Assembly (NCBI GenBank): GCA_029817715.1
Contig: JARUPY010000356.1
Location: 2,451,001 to 2,515,000, forward strand
DNA: 64,000 bases
Origin: Melastoma dodecandrum
Taxonomy: Eukaryota > Streptophyta > Magnoliopsida > Myrtales > Melastomataceae
Reading direction: 5' to 3'
Shown here: piece after piece, positions 12,323 to 23,185 of the stretch
Layout of the letters: each line of letters begins with the position of its first letter
Numbering within the stretch: position 1 is the stretch's first letter
The notes under the pieces: generated by a model
Database searches by the model: none
The model's input: only the letters and a program-made list of their open reading frames with translations
What the model was told of the DNA's origin: nothing
Position numbers and translations under genes: made by a program

Positions 12323-14810
12323 AAGTATTTTGTTTTTCCGAAACGGGCTCCATCCATCATGACCAAGCCAAGACCTAATTGTAGATGTTTTTTGGGGTCG
12401 GGCATTTCCAGCTAACACCACTCAGAATTTAACGCGCTTTTACACGTAAGAATTTTGGGCTCGATCAAGAAGATTTTGGCTGTTGATCGAGAAGAAATTG
12501 AAAAGAGTTTTCATTGTAGAGTGAACATTTTGAGGCTATCAGGCAATCATTCGAGAGTTATTTAGAAGGAAATCTTTGACCATATATGATAATATTTAGA
12601 CATATAATTTTTGGTTCATAAATGTGTGCGCTCAATCGGTGGAAAAAAGAATATTTTATTGAAAAGAGAGATTAGATTAATCGAGAACATATCGTGCACT
12701 CGAGAAGTAAAATTTGAAATAAAATAACTTCTAAATTGATAAGAAAAACGTGCGCATGCTAATTGAAGATAGAATTGACGCGATTGAAAAATAAAAGTTT
12801 GACACATGGATTTTGAGCTTCACATTTAATGGGCCGTAGAGGTAAATCTCTATATAAGCACTACTCGAGGACTGCCTTTTTAGCATGGGCCTAAAATTAA
12901 CGTTGGTCGAGAAGGTTACAAAGACCCGAATAGCTGCTGGTCAGTACTCGAGAATTCGTATTGTCTCTAGCAAGAGTCCCTTTAAACCACATTTGGCCAC
13001 GATGATGGAACAAGACACATGACAAATTTAGAGAATATGTCTGGGATATGGTGAGCATGACTTCTTAAATAGGGATTAAATCGTGCACACGCTGAATAAC
13101 CGCAACTGCAAAATTAAAGAAATATAAAAGGCAGAAAGAGCAATGAGAATGACATGATCAATCACACAAACTCAGAATTTGTCTAAGTTGGTCTACAACT
13201 TTTGCTCTCTCCACAGTGTCCTGAAAGCGACCTGAAATGGTGTCTTGAAACCATCATCGCTTTACTACATTTGTCCACCGATCCATTAAGATAGTTTCCA
13301 CTAAAAGGATCTTCCGTAGCCGCCATTCATCCACCGTCGTTTGTTTGTAGCATCTCGTCATTATTTTCAAGTCCTTTTTTGTTGTATTTTCGTTCACGTA
13401 TTGTCTGTAAGTGTTGTAGAATCTTGAACTTCGTTTTTCATCACTGTTTCATCAATTCAAGTATCCGTTCTCCATTCAGTTTACTTTCGTTTACTTTACG
13501 ACGACCGTAAATTACTGTAAAATTTGATAGTTGTTGCGAGAATCGCAATTTCATGCCAACAATGACTCAAAATCGAGGAAGTTATTATTATCTCTAATAG
13601 AGGAGGAGAAGAAAACCATGAATCGAGCATATACCAATTTGAGAATGGTTTTTAGCAACAGTTATGTCTGCAACCTCCACCCACAACTTTGGCAGTTTCC
13701 TCGCCTCACACCCGACATTTTATCTTTTTGTCTTGTATAAGTAAACGTTTTGTTTTCGTTGTAAGATTACGGACATTTACCCTCACAGAGCCACTTCTTG
13801 CACGTTTTCCTTACCTTTCCACCATTTCTCGTTATGCATTTTGTTCAAATTTCCAGTTTGATATGTGAATGAGAGCTTTGTTTCAGTAATTGTCGCGGGT
13901 GTATCCCTTTTCCGGTTCCATTTTAAATGAATACACACCCTTGACGATAAGGCTTCGGATTTCTAACCACTAACTTGTTTTAAGTTCAAGTTAAAAAAAC
14001 TATAGAGATTCGTTAAGGTTCGGGAATTTTGGATTACTAAATCCCATGCATCACGGAGAAAAAGAGAGGCGGTAAAATTGCATATTTCCGATGTCTAAGC
14101 TTAGTTTTAGAAAAAGAAACTATTTGACATAAAAAAATTCTCAAGCTTAATAATACTTAAAATGTCTGCGTGAATCATTTTTAGAAGATATTTCCTGAAA
14201 GTTGATTTTGGGCAAAACACAAGCAGCAGAGATTTATTAATGCCCTTAACAATTTTTAAGCCAAAAAATAAATTCAAGGGAGAACCGGGTGTTTGTACCA
14301 TTGCTCGCTCCCTATGAACACCCCCGTTAGCGTTTATACTTCACGGTGCCGTTTTTAGAATAGGTTTACAGTGAACCTGGCAAGCAGTTGATGCCGTAAC
14401 GTTGGTGAGTGCGAAGCCATCTTCGGAGGGTCTTGATCTTCGAAATTCCAAAAAAAACCCTCGGATGTATATAACTTTATTGTCTTAAACGCGTTAAATG
14501 GGGTGCGTGCCTTGGTTGTCCGCAAGGCACGCCCCGTAGATGTCTCCATAAAAATCGTGTAAACTGTTCGAAAAAAATAGTGGAGGAGTATAGAAGCATG
14601 GAGAATAATAATTTAATAATTGATTAACCATCTTGTTAAACAGCATACCCAAGAAAAATATTCCAAATTACTCATCTATAATTCTGAGGATAGAAATAAT
14701 TATAAGTTGAACAAGTATATAAGAATGTAAGAATTATATCAGTCTTTAAAATCAATTAATTCTGACCATGTTTGCCGAATAAATAAAGTTTCAGTCACTT
14801 TGTATCAAAA
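12323..14810. other. Unassigned AT-rich intergenic DNA
   Basis: No gene recognised. Around 12855 there is TATATAAGCAC and near 13125 ATATAAAAGG, each followed by leader-like sequence, so parts of 12400-13750 could be a decayed LTR or leader of an unidentified element. No paired repeat, PBS or PPT was found to prove this. Short open frames at 13531-13740 and 14107-14549 do not resemble known proteins. Confidence 0.4.
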
Positions 14811-14814
14811 TCAC

Positions 14815-16770
14815 TTACGGTAGCACCAAATAATCCACCCACAGAAAGACGAAATTATTAGAGTAAAAATAAATATTACCCATTTGGTTAGGATGAGGCA
14901 GGGTGCTCTGATCTTCCGGATGATTATAAAACAAATAATCATGTCCTTTCTCAAGAGGACAGCACCAGAGATGGCAGCTAACAAATCCTCTTTTCTTGCA
15001 ATATTCGAGGCAGCCGATAAGAATTTCGTGGAAGGCGAATGTGCGAAGGGCATCCCCTGTAGGACTGGAATCAGAAGGCCTGAAGTACTTGATTGAGTCC
15101 AGGTACGAGATATAGATGCATCGACTATTTGGGTCCCCACAATCCGAGCCATATTCTTCGGCGTAGAAACCAAAGAGAATCACGTCGACGCCTCCGATCT
15201 TTTGAAATAGAACTATCATCTTTGATGTGTAAGGAAACCAGGATGGGTAATCGTTTAGCTTAAACAGATCCAAGAACTCATACTTCACCTTCAACTTCCT
15301 TTTTCCTGTATGAACCACTCTGATCGTAAGATATTCTGCACTAGGAACCTCAAGGAATCCTTTTCCTAGACCTTTTGCTCGAAGTTCTCTGACCTCCCTT
15401 TGACTCGTTTGAAGCCTTTGCTCAATGTGGTCACTAAGAGCAGTTTGTGGCAAATTGCAGGCACTTTGAACTGCAAACGATTTCCGGATTTTATCTCTTT
15501 TAAAGCAACACAAGGGGCAGGTATACTTGGCGTTTCCTCCGTTATCTGCGACCTGATTGTAGGGAGTGCATATTTGATGCTGCCAACCTTGTCACTTATC
15601 GTACTTCACCCAGTCTTCTTCCGTCCCTCATTTAGTACTCATTCTCCGCAGCCTTTCTTTAGAGTATGACTTCCCACCGCAATTAACAATGTAAGACCTC
15701 TTTCTGTATCTGAAAGACTGATATACCCCGTTCTTTTTATATTTGCCCCACAATACGAGCAAGGAACCACTTCGTAAAGAAATAGTTTCTCTTCTCCACG
15801 TAAGCGGCAAATATCCTCTGAGAACGATGCCGTCGCCTTATTCCCAGAACCCGTTCTAATCGAATTCCTGAGACTGGAAAGATTCTCCAATATTTGCTCC
15901 TCGGACATAAATTCCATCATCGAAACATAGTATTGATCGGAACTTTTTCCTTTTCCAATATTTCATCCTCTGGCATTTCTTGTCTCTGCGGCAATTGCAC
16001 TCTGGTGTTTTCATCTTCAATAGGAATCTCAATGCCAACGTGGGTCACTAAATAATCATTTGGCATGAATTCAACTTCATCTGTTAATTGTGCTTCCGCA
16101 GGAACTTTCAGTCCATGACAATTTAAAGGCTCTTCCGGATCACTCTTCGAGTCATCAACAGTGCTAAAACCGGATATTTTCTGTACATGAGTTGGTCCGA
16201 CCTCAAGATTTAGTTGAGGCTCATCATGATTTGTAAGATTTATTTCTGCGGACTCGCCGAGCATGGGGACATCAGGAAGCAGGGATTCCGACGAGTGCTG
16301 TAACCTCGGGAGACTTTCATTAGCCCTTTCGTTCCACTCCAATAAATCCAAAACCTCCGAAGTCCCAACTTGATGCTACTAGGGCGGATAGATCATCCCA
16401 AATCGGCTCACAATTGGGAATATTATTGACGACTTCCTGCAAGTCTTCTGGGAATTGTTCTGCTGAGTAAGGTTGGCGACCTGCACTTTCTGATGAGTGA
16501 ATTCCAAAAGTTGGTGTATGAGGAGTGTTCTTTCCATCCTGTATATTAATCCCGGCGACAGTAACTGTCCCATCAATAGGAAGACGGGGAGAGTGCTTGG
16601 ATCTGGAACTGTGGCATGGAGTACCACCAGGAGAGACTAAATAGTTGTCTTGTACCATGTCAGGACTCAGAGGCATGTCTTGGCGATGCAGAATGTCATC
16701 ACCATGCTGACTTCGCCGGTATTGACCTTCAGGAATTCCAGGAGAGTATTTGTGAAACGACCTACAAAAT
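14815..16770 (-). pseudogene. CBP/p300-type histone acetyltransferase (HAC) pseudogene, truncated
   Basis: Read on the minus strand, three HAC parts appear in order. Around 15920-15700 there is a block with SEEQILENLSSLRNSI and SYCGANIKRTGY, as in the region ahead of the PHD finger. Around 15690-15500 there is a degraded PHD finger ending GWQHQIC and KYTCPLC. At 15470-14880 lies the start of the CBP-type HAT domain, with GLGKGFLEVPSAEYLTIRVV, YISYLDSIKYFRP, FAFHEILIGCLEYCKKRGF and the HPE region. Functional HAC proteins acetylate histones in the nucleus. This copy is broken: a frameshift near 15920, another near 15700, and in-frame TGA codons at about 15628 and 15595 inside the PHD finger, one replacing a zinc-ligand cysteine. 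The match stops at a GT near 14880 and the remaining HAT, ZZ and TAZ parts are absent. Upstream frames at 16770-15930 are coding-like (acidic, Ser/Pro-rich) but I could not assign them to HAC. Confidence 0.78.
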
Positions 16771-18144
16771 TTTTTTCCAATTTAATCAGAGTATTTTCCC
16801 GTCATTTGACGGTCAAACTGCGGAAAACGATAATTCTTTACCTCCACCGTGGCATCCACTTTTGTTTTATCTCGTGAGTCCGAGCCACGTGTACTCAGTA
16901 CCATCTTATTCCTGCGTCACACAAAAAAAATAGTCCCCAATTGGGGTCAACGATAAATCGCCGAGTATGCCTCACCCTATGCACATACGAAAACATGAAA
17001 TCCCTAACTCCTTCCTAACGTGCAATCTTTAAAAAGGTCTCTTCGTGCAGCACACGGAATGTACAATAAGCAATACAAATCAACATATATATACAGAAAT
17101 TTAAGACAAATCCAATAACGCTCACAACTCTCAAGCGACTCCCTCATTATCTCGTCTCTCGTATATCAACACTTCGTTCGGTGCCAGGACCACCGCATTG
17201 CGTCCCCACCCCCTCCTCCGGGAGCGCCCGGGAAACGGCCAGCAGGCACGACCGCGCGTGATCGTCACCCCCCCGCCCTCCGACTCGCAGTCGGGTAACA
17301 CATGCCTCTACAATCCAACTTCCATTTATAACTCGATTTCCTCAATCAACTTCAATGTACTGCAGATCAGTGAAGATAGGCTCTCGGCTTCATATACCCA
17401 ACTACCACCATCGTTTGTTACCAGCTTTAGCGCCGGCAGCTACGGCAAGTAGAACGCGACCGATCCCGACCGGAACCCGCGGTTGGCACTCCACAGACTC
17501 GAAGGCTAAAGTAATTCTCCGAACCCCAACAACCGCCAACCGAAGTTGGACGTGGCTGGTCCCGCTCAGAGTATTGAAATGTGCTTTCCTCGAGTCAGCC
17601 AACGCATTATTACACGGCCCCCGGCCGCCGTCCTCGCCGGCTACCTCAACGCAGCCGAGAGCTTCATTCACTGCCGACCAAGCCACTCATATAAGATCTG
17701 TAGTTTTATCATTTCTGCAGCACACTCACCTCATGGTTATAGATAATTCCGACGATCCCACAGAATGTTCAACTTCATCAATTGTAAGGCATGAATAGAA
17801 TTGCAACAATCGCAAGTGTGTATGGTGAATAAATCAATTCCAAATCCCAACTAATGCAATCCCACGCTCAACCCACACTTAAGGTTTAGACCTTTACACG
17901 ATAACTAAGTTGGGAATTCAATTCACGCATTTCTCAATACGAACACTCGTCACCACCGTCTGTGGAATTCTTCCACAGAAATCATGCTAGCATTCAACAC
18001 CGAGTCATGCCATTGGTTGGATTCATGCCTCAATCTCATCTCAATTTCACAATCATTTCCTAGAAACGTAGCCAGGCCAATCAGTCCATTAACCATCAAC
18101 CGCAAAAGTCCCCCAACAACCATAGGAATTCCAAACCACGAGCC
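16771..18144. other. Unassigned, partly GC-rich; possible LTR or leader DNA
   Basis: A TATATATA box near 17086 is followed by leader-like sequence and a sharp rise in GC from about 17190. The open frames at 17198-17798 on both strands are products of base composition and match no family I know. The GC jump resembles LTR/leader DNA elsewhere in this window. No element boundary could be proven. Confidence 0.4.
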
Positions 18145-18424
18145 AATCGCACCATTCCAGAAACAAACGAGCCAATCGCACAACCACAGAACGCGAGGAT
18201 TCGTCTACACAGCGCACCACACATACCAATCAAGCACCCACCAGGCCTCACAACACTAGACGACCGCGCCAATCACGCGATCAGAAGAACACGAGGATCC
18301 GGCTAACGACACACCAAACCAACAGTCAAACGCTCATCAGGCCTAGCAATACCAGAACGACCGCGCCATTCACGCAACCAGCAGGACCAGGGACTAGACC
18401 AAAGACACACCAAGCCAGCCCGAC
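18145..18424. repeat. Imperfect tandem repeat, about three units of 90-100 bp
   Basis: Units beginning near 18145, 18241 and 18337 share blocks such as ACGACCGCGCCAxTCACGC and GACACACCAA(A/G)CCA. The unit is C/A-rich on the plus strand and divergence is high, so the count is approximate. It lies in GC-rich, probably LTR-derived DNA. Confidence 0.5.
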
Positions 18425-18779
18425 CTACCCAGCCTCCCCTGTCTTCCTACTCCAAACGTATCTACAAGACGGACAAACAACCAAGACGGGAAAAAGGGGA
18501 GGGGGTGAGAACGTACAGACTCCGCTCCGAACTCTTCCAATCGCGAGTTCTCCTCCCGTTGATGTTCTCAGACCTGGCGCTGCACCTCCTCCTATGGGTG
18601 CCCGTCCCGCGACGACGACGGCTACCGGGTAAGCTCACAACCCCCAAGGTGAAAAGGAAACTTCGGGAGGAAGTCATCTCCCTTCCGTCTTATCCCCCGT
18701 ATTACCTAATAATTTGTTTTATAGATTTGTTTCTTTCCTTTTCTTTTATAAATCATATTTTCTACTTATGTTTTCGTAA

Positions 18780-19115
18780 ATTGGGTTACAATTCCCTCAA
18801 ATAAAATGTATAAAAGTTCGTCGGTTAATTATAGTCCTAGAATCCTCGACGCGGAACGCGAACAAGATCGATACCCGAATTCGATTACGTTTGAGTCAGG
18901 GCGTCCCCTTTCTCGCGTGACGTAATCCAACGTAATCGAATCCAAGTTACCGAAATGTCCCGCTAATAATATAAGCTGACCACGAGAATATTAGATTCTC
19001 ATGTCCACGTCGGATTCTGACTAAGTCTAAGTTTGACTCGTATATAATTATTACAGTTAAATTTTTCGGGTCGTTACAATCCACCCCCCTTAAGCAAATT
19101 TCGTCCTCGAAATTT
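18780..19115 (-). mobile_element. Ty3/gypsy 3' end: polypurine tract and LTR start
   Basis: Read on the minus strand, the sequence has a TTTCGAGGACGAAATTTG block, then AAGGGGGG (polypurine tract, about 19090-19083), then TGTAACGACCCG starting at 19078. This succession of terminal coding block, PPT and LTR opening with TGTAACGACCC is characteristic of Tekay/Del-type chromovirus retrotransposons. The LTR runs from 19078 toward lower coordinates; its far end was not located and may lie in the GC-rich DNA down to about 17100. No integrase or RT frame survives upstream on the element (19115-19780), so it is a deleted remnant. Confidence 0.65.
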
Positions 19116-21776
19116 AATTAGTAACAAAACCTTTTTATTACCTTCCTCACCTAAGTAGGAATGTGTTCCTTTCATTCGGTATTCAACTCCCATGATATAG
19201 AGAAGCGTTGATCAATACCCTAATGCAGAATGAGTCCCAACAATCCTCATTCTTCAGATCAATTCTCCTATTTACTTCGCTAACTCAACTATTTAAGAGA
19301 AAGGTAATCACAAGTCACATGCCGTGGTTTCCTCATAGTTGTATTTAACAGCCAACTTTAGTAATCCGGATTTTGAAATTCTTTGTTGCAGAATTTCGAG
19401 AAGCATTTGTAAATCCCCCAAATTGTGTATCATCCAAACGGTGGCAGGTGGACTATTCTAACACTGTTAGCGAATGAATTACAATTGACCGGGTGACCGA
19501 TTCCGAATTTTAAGAATTAGTTTACATGAACTAATTCTCGCGTGAGTTTTTAATTCTATACCTTAGCAAAGTAAAACTCATTCTTAGCACGTAACATTTT
19601 ACCAACTCCCTTTGACTTAGTTTAGAACAAGAAGAATAGGACCGGTTGATATTTAGTCCCTCTTATTCATTTCGTGCCCGTTTAAGAGTCACCTTAAAGA
19701 TTTGAGGACTGATTTGTAATTTTTTTAAGTCGGACTAATTTGAAAAGGGCAAATCAAATCCATATCCTCAATCTGAATTTGCAAAGAAAAAAAAAACAAA
19801 AAAAAAAGAGAAAGGAAGGAGTGACGAAGACGGAATAGGGAGGCAGACTGCTCCTGCAGCTTCCCTCCCTAGGGACCGCAGCTCAAGAACACCCGGGACG
19901 CCACTTGCATCAGTCTTCTCCCACCTGCGCGTGACGAAGGAAAACGAACGTGACAGGGAGAAAGGCTGACTGCAAAGAACAGCCGCAAGCAGGGGTCGTC
20001 ATCCCCCCAACAGAAGGTAGTCGTGACGAGTACCTACTCGGCTCCTCGAGGTGGGTGCCGCGATTAAGCGGATAAAGGGGGGGGCGACATCCTCTATTAA
20101 AGGAGGCGGTAGACAGAACAACCAGGAGAGCTCTCATTCCCTTCCTCTCCAAAAAAACTCTTCCAAAAAAGGGATAGGCCACCGATCCCTCGGTCATTCG
20201 AAGAACCTGGTTGATCAATCCTCTCCCCCGATCGACTCTGCTCAAGGTAAGCAGAAATCAACGCTACGGAAACCCCCTTGATGATCAACCCAAGCGGAGT
20301 GCTCAACGACAACAGCAAAGGGTAACGCCATACCTCGAGCTGCGACGGTCTTCGACTCCCCTGGACGTAACAGCAGCGACAACACTCGTCTCTCACGATG
20401 ACCCCGATTCCATTGGCTGGGACCTGTGGTGATTGACGTCTCCCCGCTGCAGTGACGATAGCAAGTCCATTTACATGACCCGACCAACTTCACTTCTCTG
20501 CCTGTGGTGGAGGACCACGTCCGAGCTTTTCGAGGACGCACATTGGCGTCGCGGGAAGCTCTCCTTTTACTTTGACTTGTTTCCATTCAATGCGCAGGTA
20601 TATACCATGGAGACAGCAGCCGCAACTCTCCGATCATGGCAACGGCATACAACTCCCCAGACGGAGGTTCCAACCAAGACGACTCTCCCTGATCTAAACG
20701 ACCGAACATCGCCGCCTGCCATCACCAGCCGCACAACAGAACTCCAACCTGACTCCCACTCCAGATACGACGACTCCAATTAACGCTTCAGCCAGTAAAC
20801 CCAGCCCACGACAAAGGGAGAGCCTCCCCTGTTCTGCACCAATAGTGGCTCTCTCTGGCATCGGCTTCCCGCATACGCAATCGACCTACCCACCACGGAT
20901 CCGGCTACGACGATGCCCCCCAGAGGCCAGCCTCCCCAGATCTGGCTTCATCCAGCGACCCCGGCCTCGACATGCTGAAGCCCCTCCCTCCGGCGTCAGG
21001 CTTCGACGGGTTTCGTCCGAGGCCGTCTTCAGGCCCAGCCAACCCATGTAGCGCCGGAGACGAAGACGTGACCGCAGCGGACGCTCGTCGTGACGGAGCC
21101 GCTTCTTCCCCCCCCGCTGCTGAGGACCAGCTTGGGGTCGGGACGACCGTTGTCCAGCAGGCGGCGACGGACCACGCTAAGACGTCCGTCCTCGAAAGCC
21201 CCAGACCCCCCCTTCTCTCGACGAACTCATTCGCGGAGCCAACCGAGACGGATCCCTTACATATACGGAGACACCCGCTTCCGAGCTCTGATGCACCAAG
21301 GAAAAGGGAAGCGGTGGCCAGATGGATCGGGGTCCCGACTAATCCAAGACGGGAGGAAGAGGTTCGTCAAGACAGAACCTTTCTGATTTCCGTCCAGACC
21401 CGATTGCGCATGAAAGGTATATAATTTTTGGAAGACCGACGTCGACGGGCTACAAAAACCCCCCAATCAATTCAACCACTTCAAACGGTAAGTCATTCCT
21501 TACTTTTCAGTACGATAAAATGTACATTGATTTAATCGTTACTCATGCTGCTTATATCCTTTGCTTCTCTCCCTCTTTGTTTTGCATGTTAAAACAATGA
21601 GAGAATATCATCTCTCAACATCATGAAGGATCAACATCTACGGGCCACACAACGCCCGGTGAGTAATAATTTATACTCACCAGTTAATTCTAAAATTATC
21701 CCATGTATTTTGGAATTTTCTGAATATCGTCTCTCTGTGGTGTTTTGATTTTACATGAAAAATCAACCGAGCTTCA
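19116..21776. other. Unassigned: AT-rich then strongly GC-rich, LTR-like
   Basis: 19116-19790 is AT-rich with no frame. 19840-21420 is GC-rich with overlapping open frames on both strands, none family-like. At 21417-21424 there is a TATATAA box followed by a short leader and a GT-rich step, as expected of an LTR U3/R junction on the plus strand; this would fit with the leader-type repeat at 21777-22580. Taken together it may be one plus-strand LTR, but its 5' end was not found. Confidence 0.4.
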
Positions 21777-22580
21777 TGGAATCCCGACAAAAGCGGTATT
21801 TTGAAGACAAAAAGCTCGGAGGCGCTAGCTTAGAAGTAAAGCGGCATCAACCATCATCTCAGGTACATGAGGGAAGTGCGGGCTTCCCGTCTTTTCTTTA
21901 TTTCCACATATAACGGGTCGTGAGCCCAAGTGCATAGGCTCACGATCACCACCATTCCCCGCTCCCTTTGATCTTAATAATTGGTTGTGATCATTCGCAT
22001 GCTTTAGGCCCATAGGTTTATCGTCGCATGTTGTTTGCCAAATACACATGAGTTCAAACCCAAAAAGCTTGAATCGGGTCCAACGCCCGTAAAACAGTGA
22101 CATGAGTCCGGAGTCATGCCCGGATCGGGTCCAACGCCCATTAATCAAAAGCCAAACACTTTTGGAGCAAACGCCATCTCTTTGCATGTTTAGAGTGTAA
22201 AAGACTAGTAAGTAGAAATCCCCGAACCAGCTGTTTTTCCGACTTAACAGTTTGTTTTAAAAATAAAAAGTCGGTGGCGACTCCGTAATAGTTTACCTAG
22301 GTTAAACAACAATATGTTTTACAAACGGAGCCATCATTGGATGGGTGACGACAACACGAGCCGCTCCCTGGTTCCTCCCGGAATTTCCCAAGCGAGGTCT
22401 TAACGCAGCCTTTCGCCCGTCGCCTTCAAGGACTGGAGACGGTCGGCGAAACGCCCCGCAGATCCGCTTGGGAACCAAGGGAGGATTCAACCCGATCCCC
22501 TTCCGCAGCGTCCGACGCTCGAGTCGTGACGCCGACCGGATTGGGCTTCGGGGAGCGGGCCCGGATCCTTGTGTCGCTGG
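21777..22580 (+). mobile_element. LTR/leader repeat, plus-strand copy of an inverted pair
   Basis: An inverted copy of this block lies at 33104-33793. Shared landmarks in order are CTCAGGTACATGAGG, the GGCCCATAGGTTTAT block, TCCAACGCCCGTTAA, ATCCCCGAACCA, AGTCGGTGGCGACTCCGT, GGAGCCAT, and the GC-rich end GGAGCGGGCCCGGATCC. TGGCGACTCC resembles the tRNA-Arg-type primer site known from Tat/Ogre gypsy elements, so this is probably an LTR end plus leader. The lineage is inferred; no gag or pol is present. It abuts the sulfate transporter fragment. Confidence 0.6.
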
Positions 22581-22619
22581 AGCCGCAGCGCGCGTGCTAG
22601 GCCGGAGGGCGCTTGTACA

Positions 22620-23185
22620 TCATTCACGAGGGAGAAGACATGATCAAGGCTACAGGGAAAAATAGCTTGCGGTATGTCATGCTAGACCTGAGCAGTACGT
22701 TTTTAACAATCTGTAGACAAATTCATCGTTGTGGACAAACTCAAACATTAACCACAGAGAACAAAAATGACATTAATACTTGTATCCCTATTTCCACATC
22801 TACAGCTGTCGGGAGTATAGACAAGAGTGGGATCGGCATGCTTAGAGAAGTCAACAGGAATATAAGAAGGAAGGGACTCCAGATAAGGAAAACTGGCGTA
22901 CAAAAGTTCAGCATAAACTAAATATGAATTGATTTTCACCTTTCTCCTCTCTTGAAACAATAACCCAAGATGGAACTTTCCACCCATGTTCAGCTTGTTC
23001 TAGCAAACCCGAGAAGTGAGGTAGTAAAGAAGTTGGAGAAGTCGAAATTCATCGAAAGCCTTGGGCAAAACTTGATTTACTTGACAGTAGGAGAAATCGT
23101 GTCAGCATGCAATTTTGCGCTGCACAGTTCCTGGCCAAACATGAACTTAAAGGAGTGTGATGCAGAACCAGACAATAATATTTGA
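22620..23185 (+). pseudogene. SULTR3-type sulfate transporter fragment (C-terminal STAS domain)
   Basis: Three consecutive exons of a STAS domain can be read: about 22630-22694 (SLRYVMLDLSS), 22806-22882 (VGSIDKSGIGMLREV) and 22994-23185 (LVLANPRSEVVKKLEKSKFI, then LIYLTVGEIVSACNF and a stop). Joined, they follow the group 3 sulfate transporter C-terminus in order and phase. The transporter proper is a 12-helix plasma- or plastid-membrane protein whose cytosolic STAS domain supports activity; none of the helices is present. The intron after 22882 begins AT instead of GT, so normal splicing would fail. The fragment starts immediately after an LTR/leader repeat, consistent with truncation by or capture next to that element. 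Confidence 0.8.

Noticed and set aside
14884..15669. Plus-strand frames opposite the HAC pseudogene
   Set aside because: The minus strand carries recognisable HAT and PHD motifs; the plus frames do not match anything.
20051..21466. Many long open frames on both strands in GC-rich DNA
   Set aside because: All six frames are open at similar lengths, the peptides are Arg/Pro/Ser-rich and compositional, and none resembles a family; the DNA looks LTR-derived.
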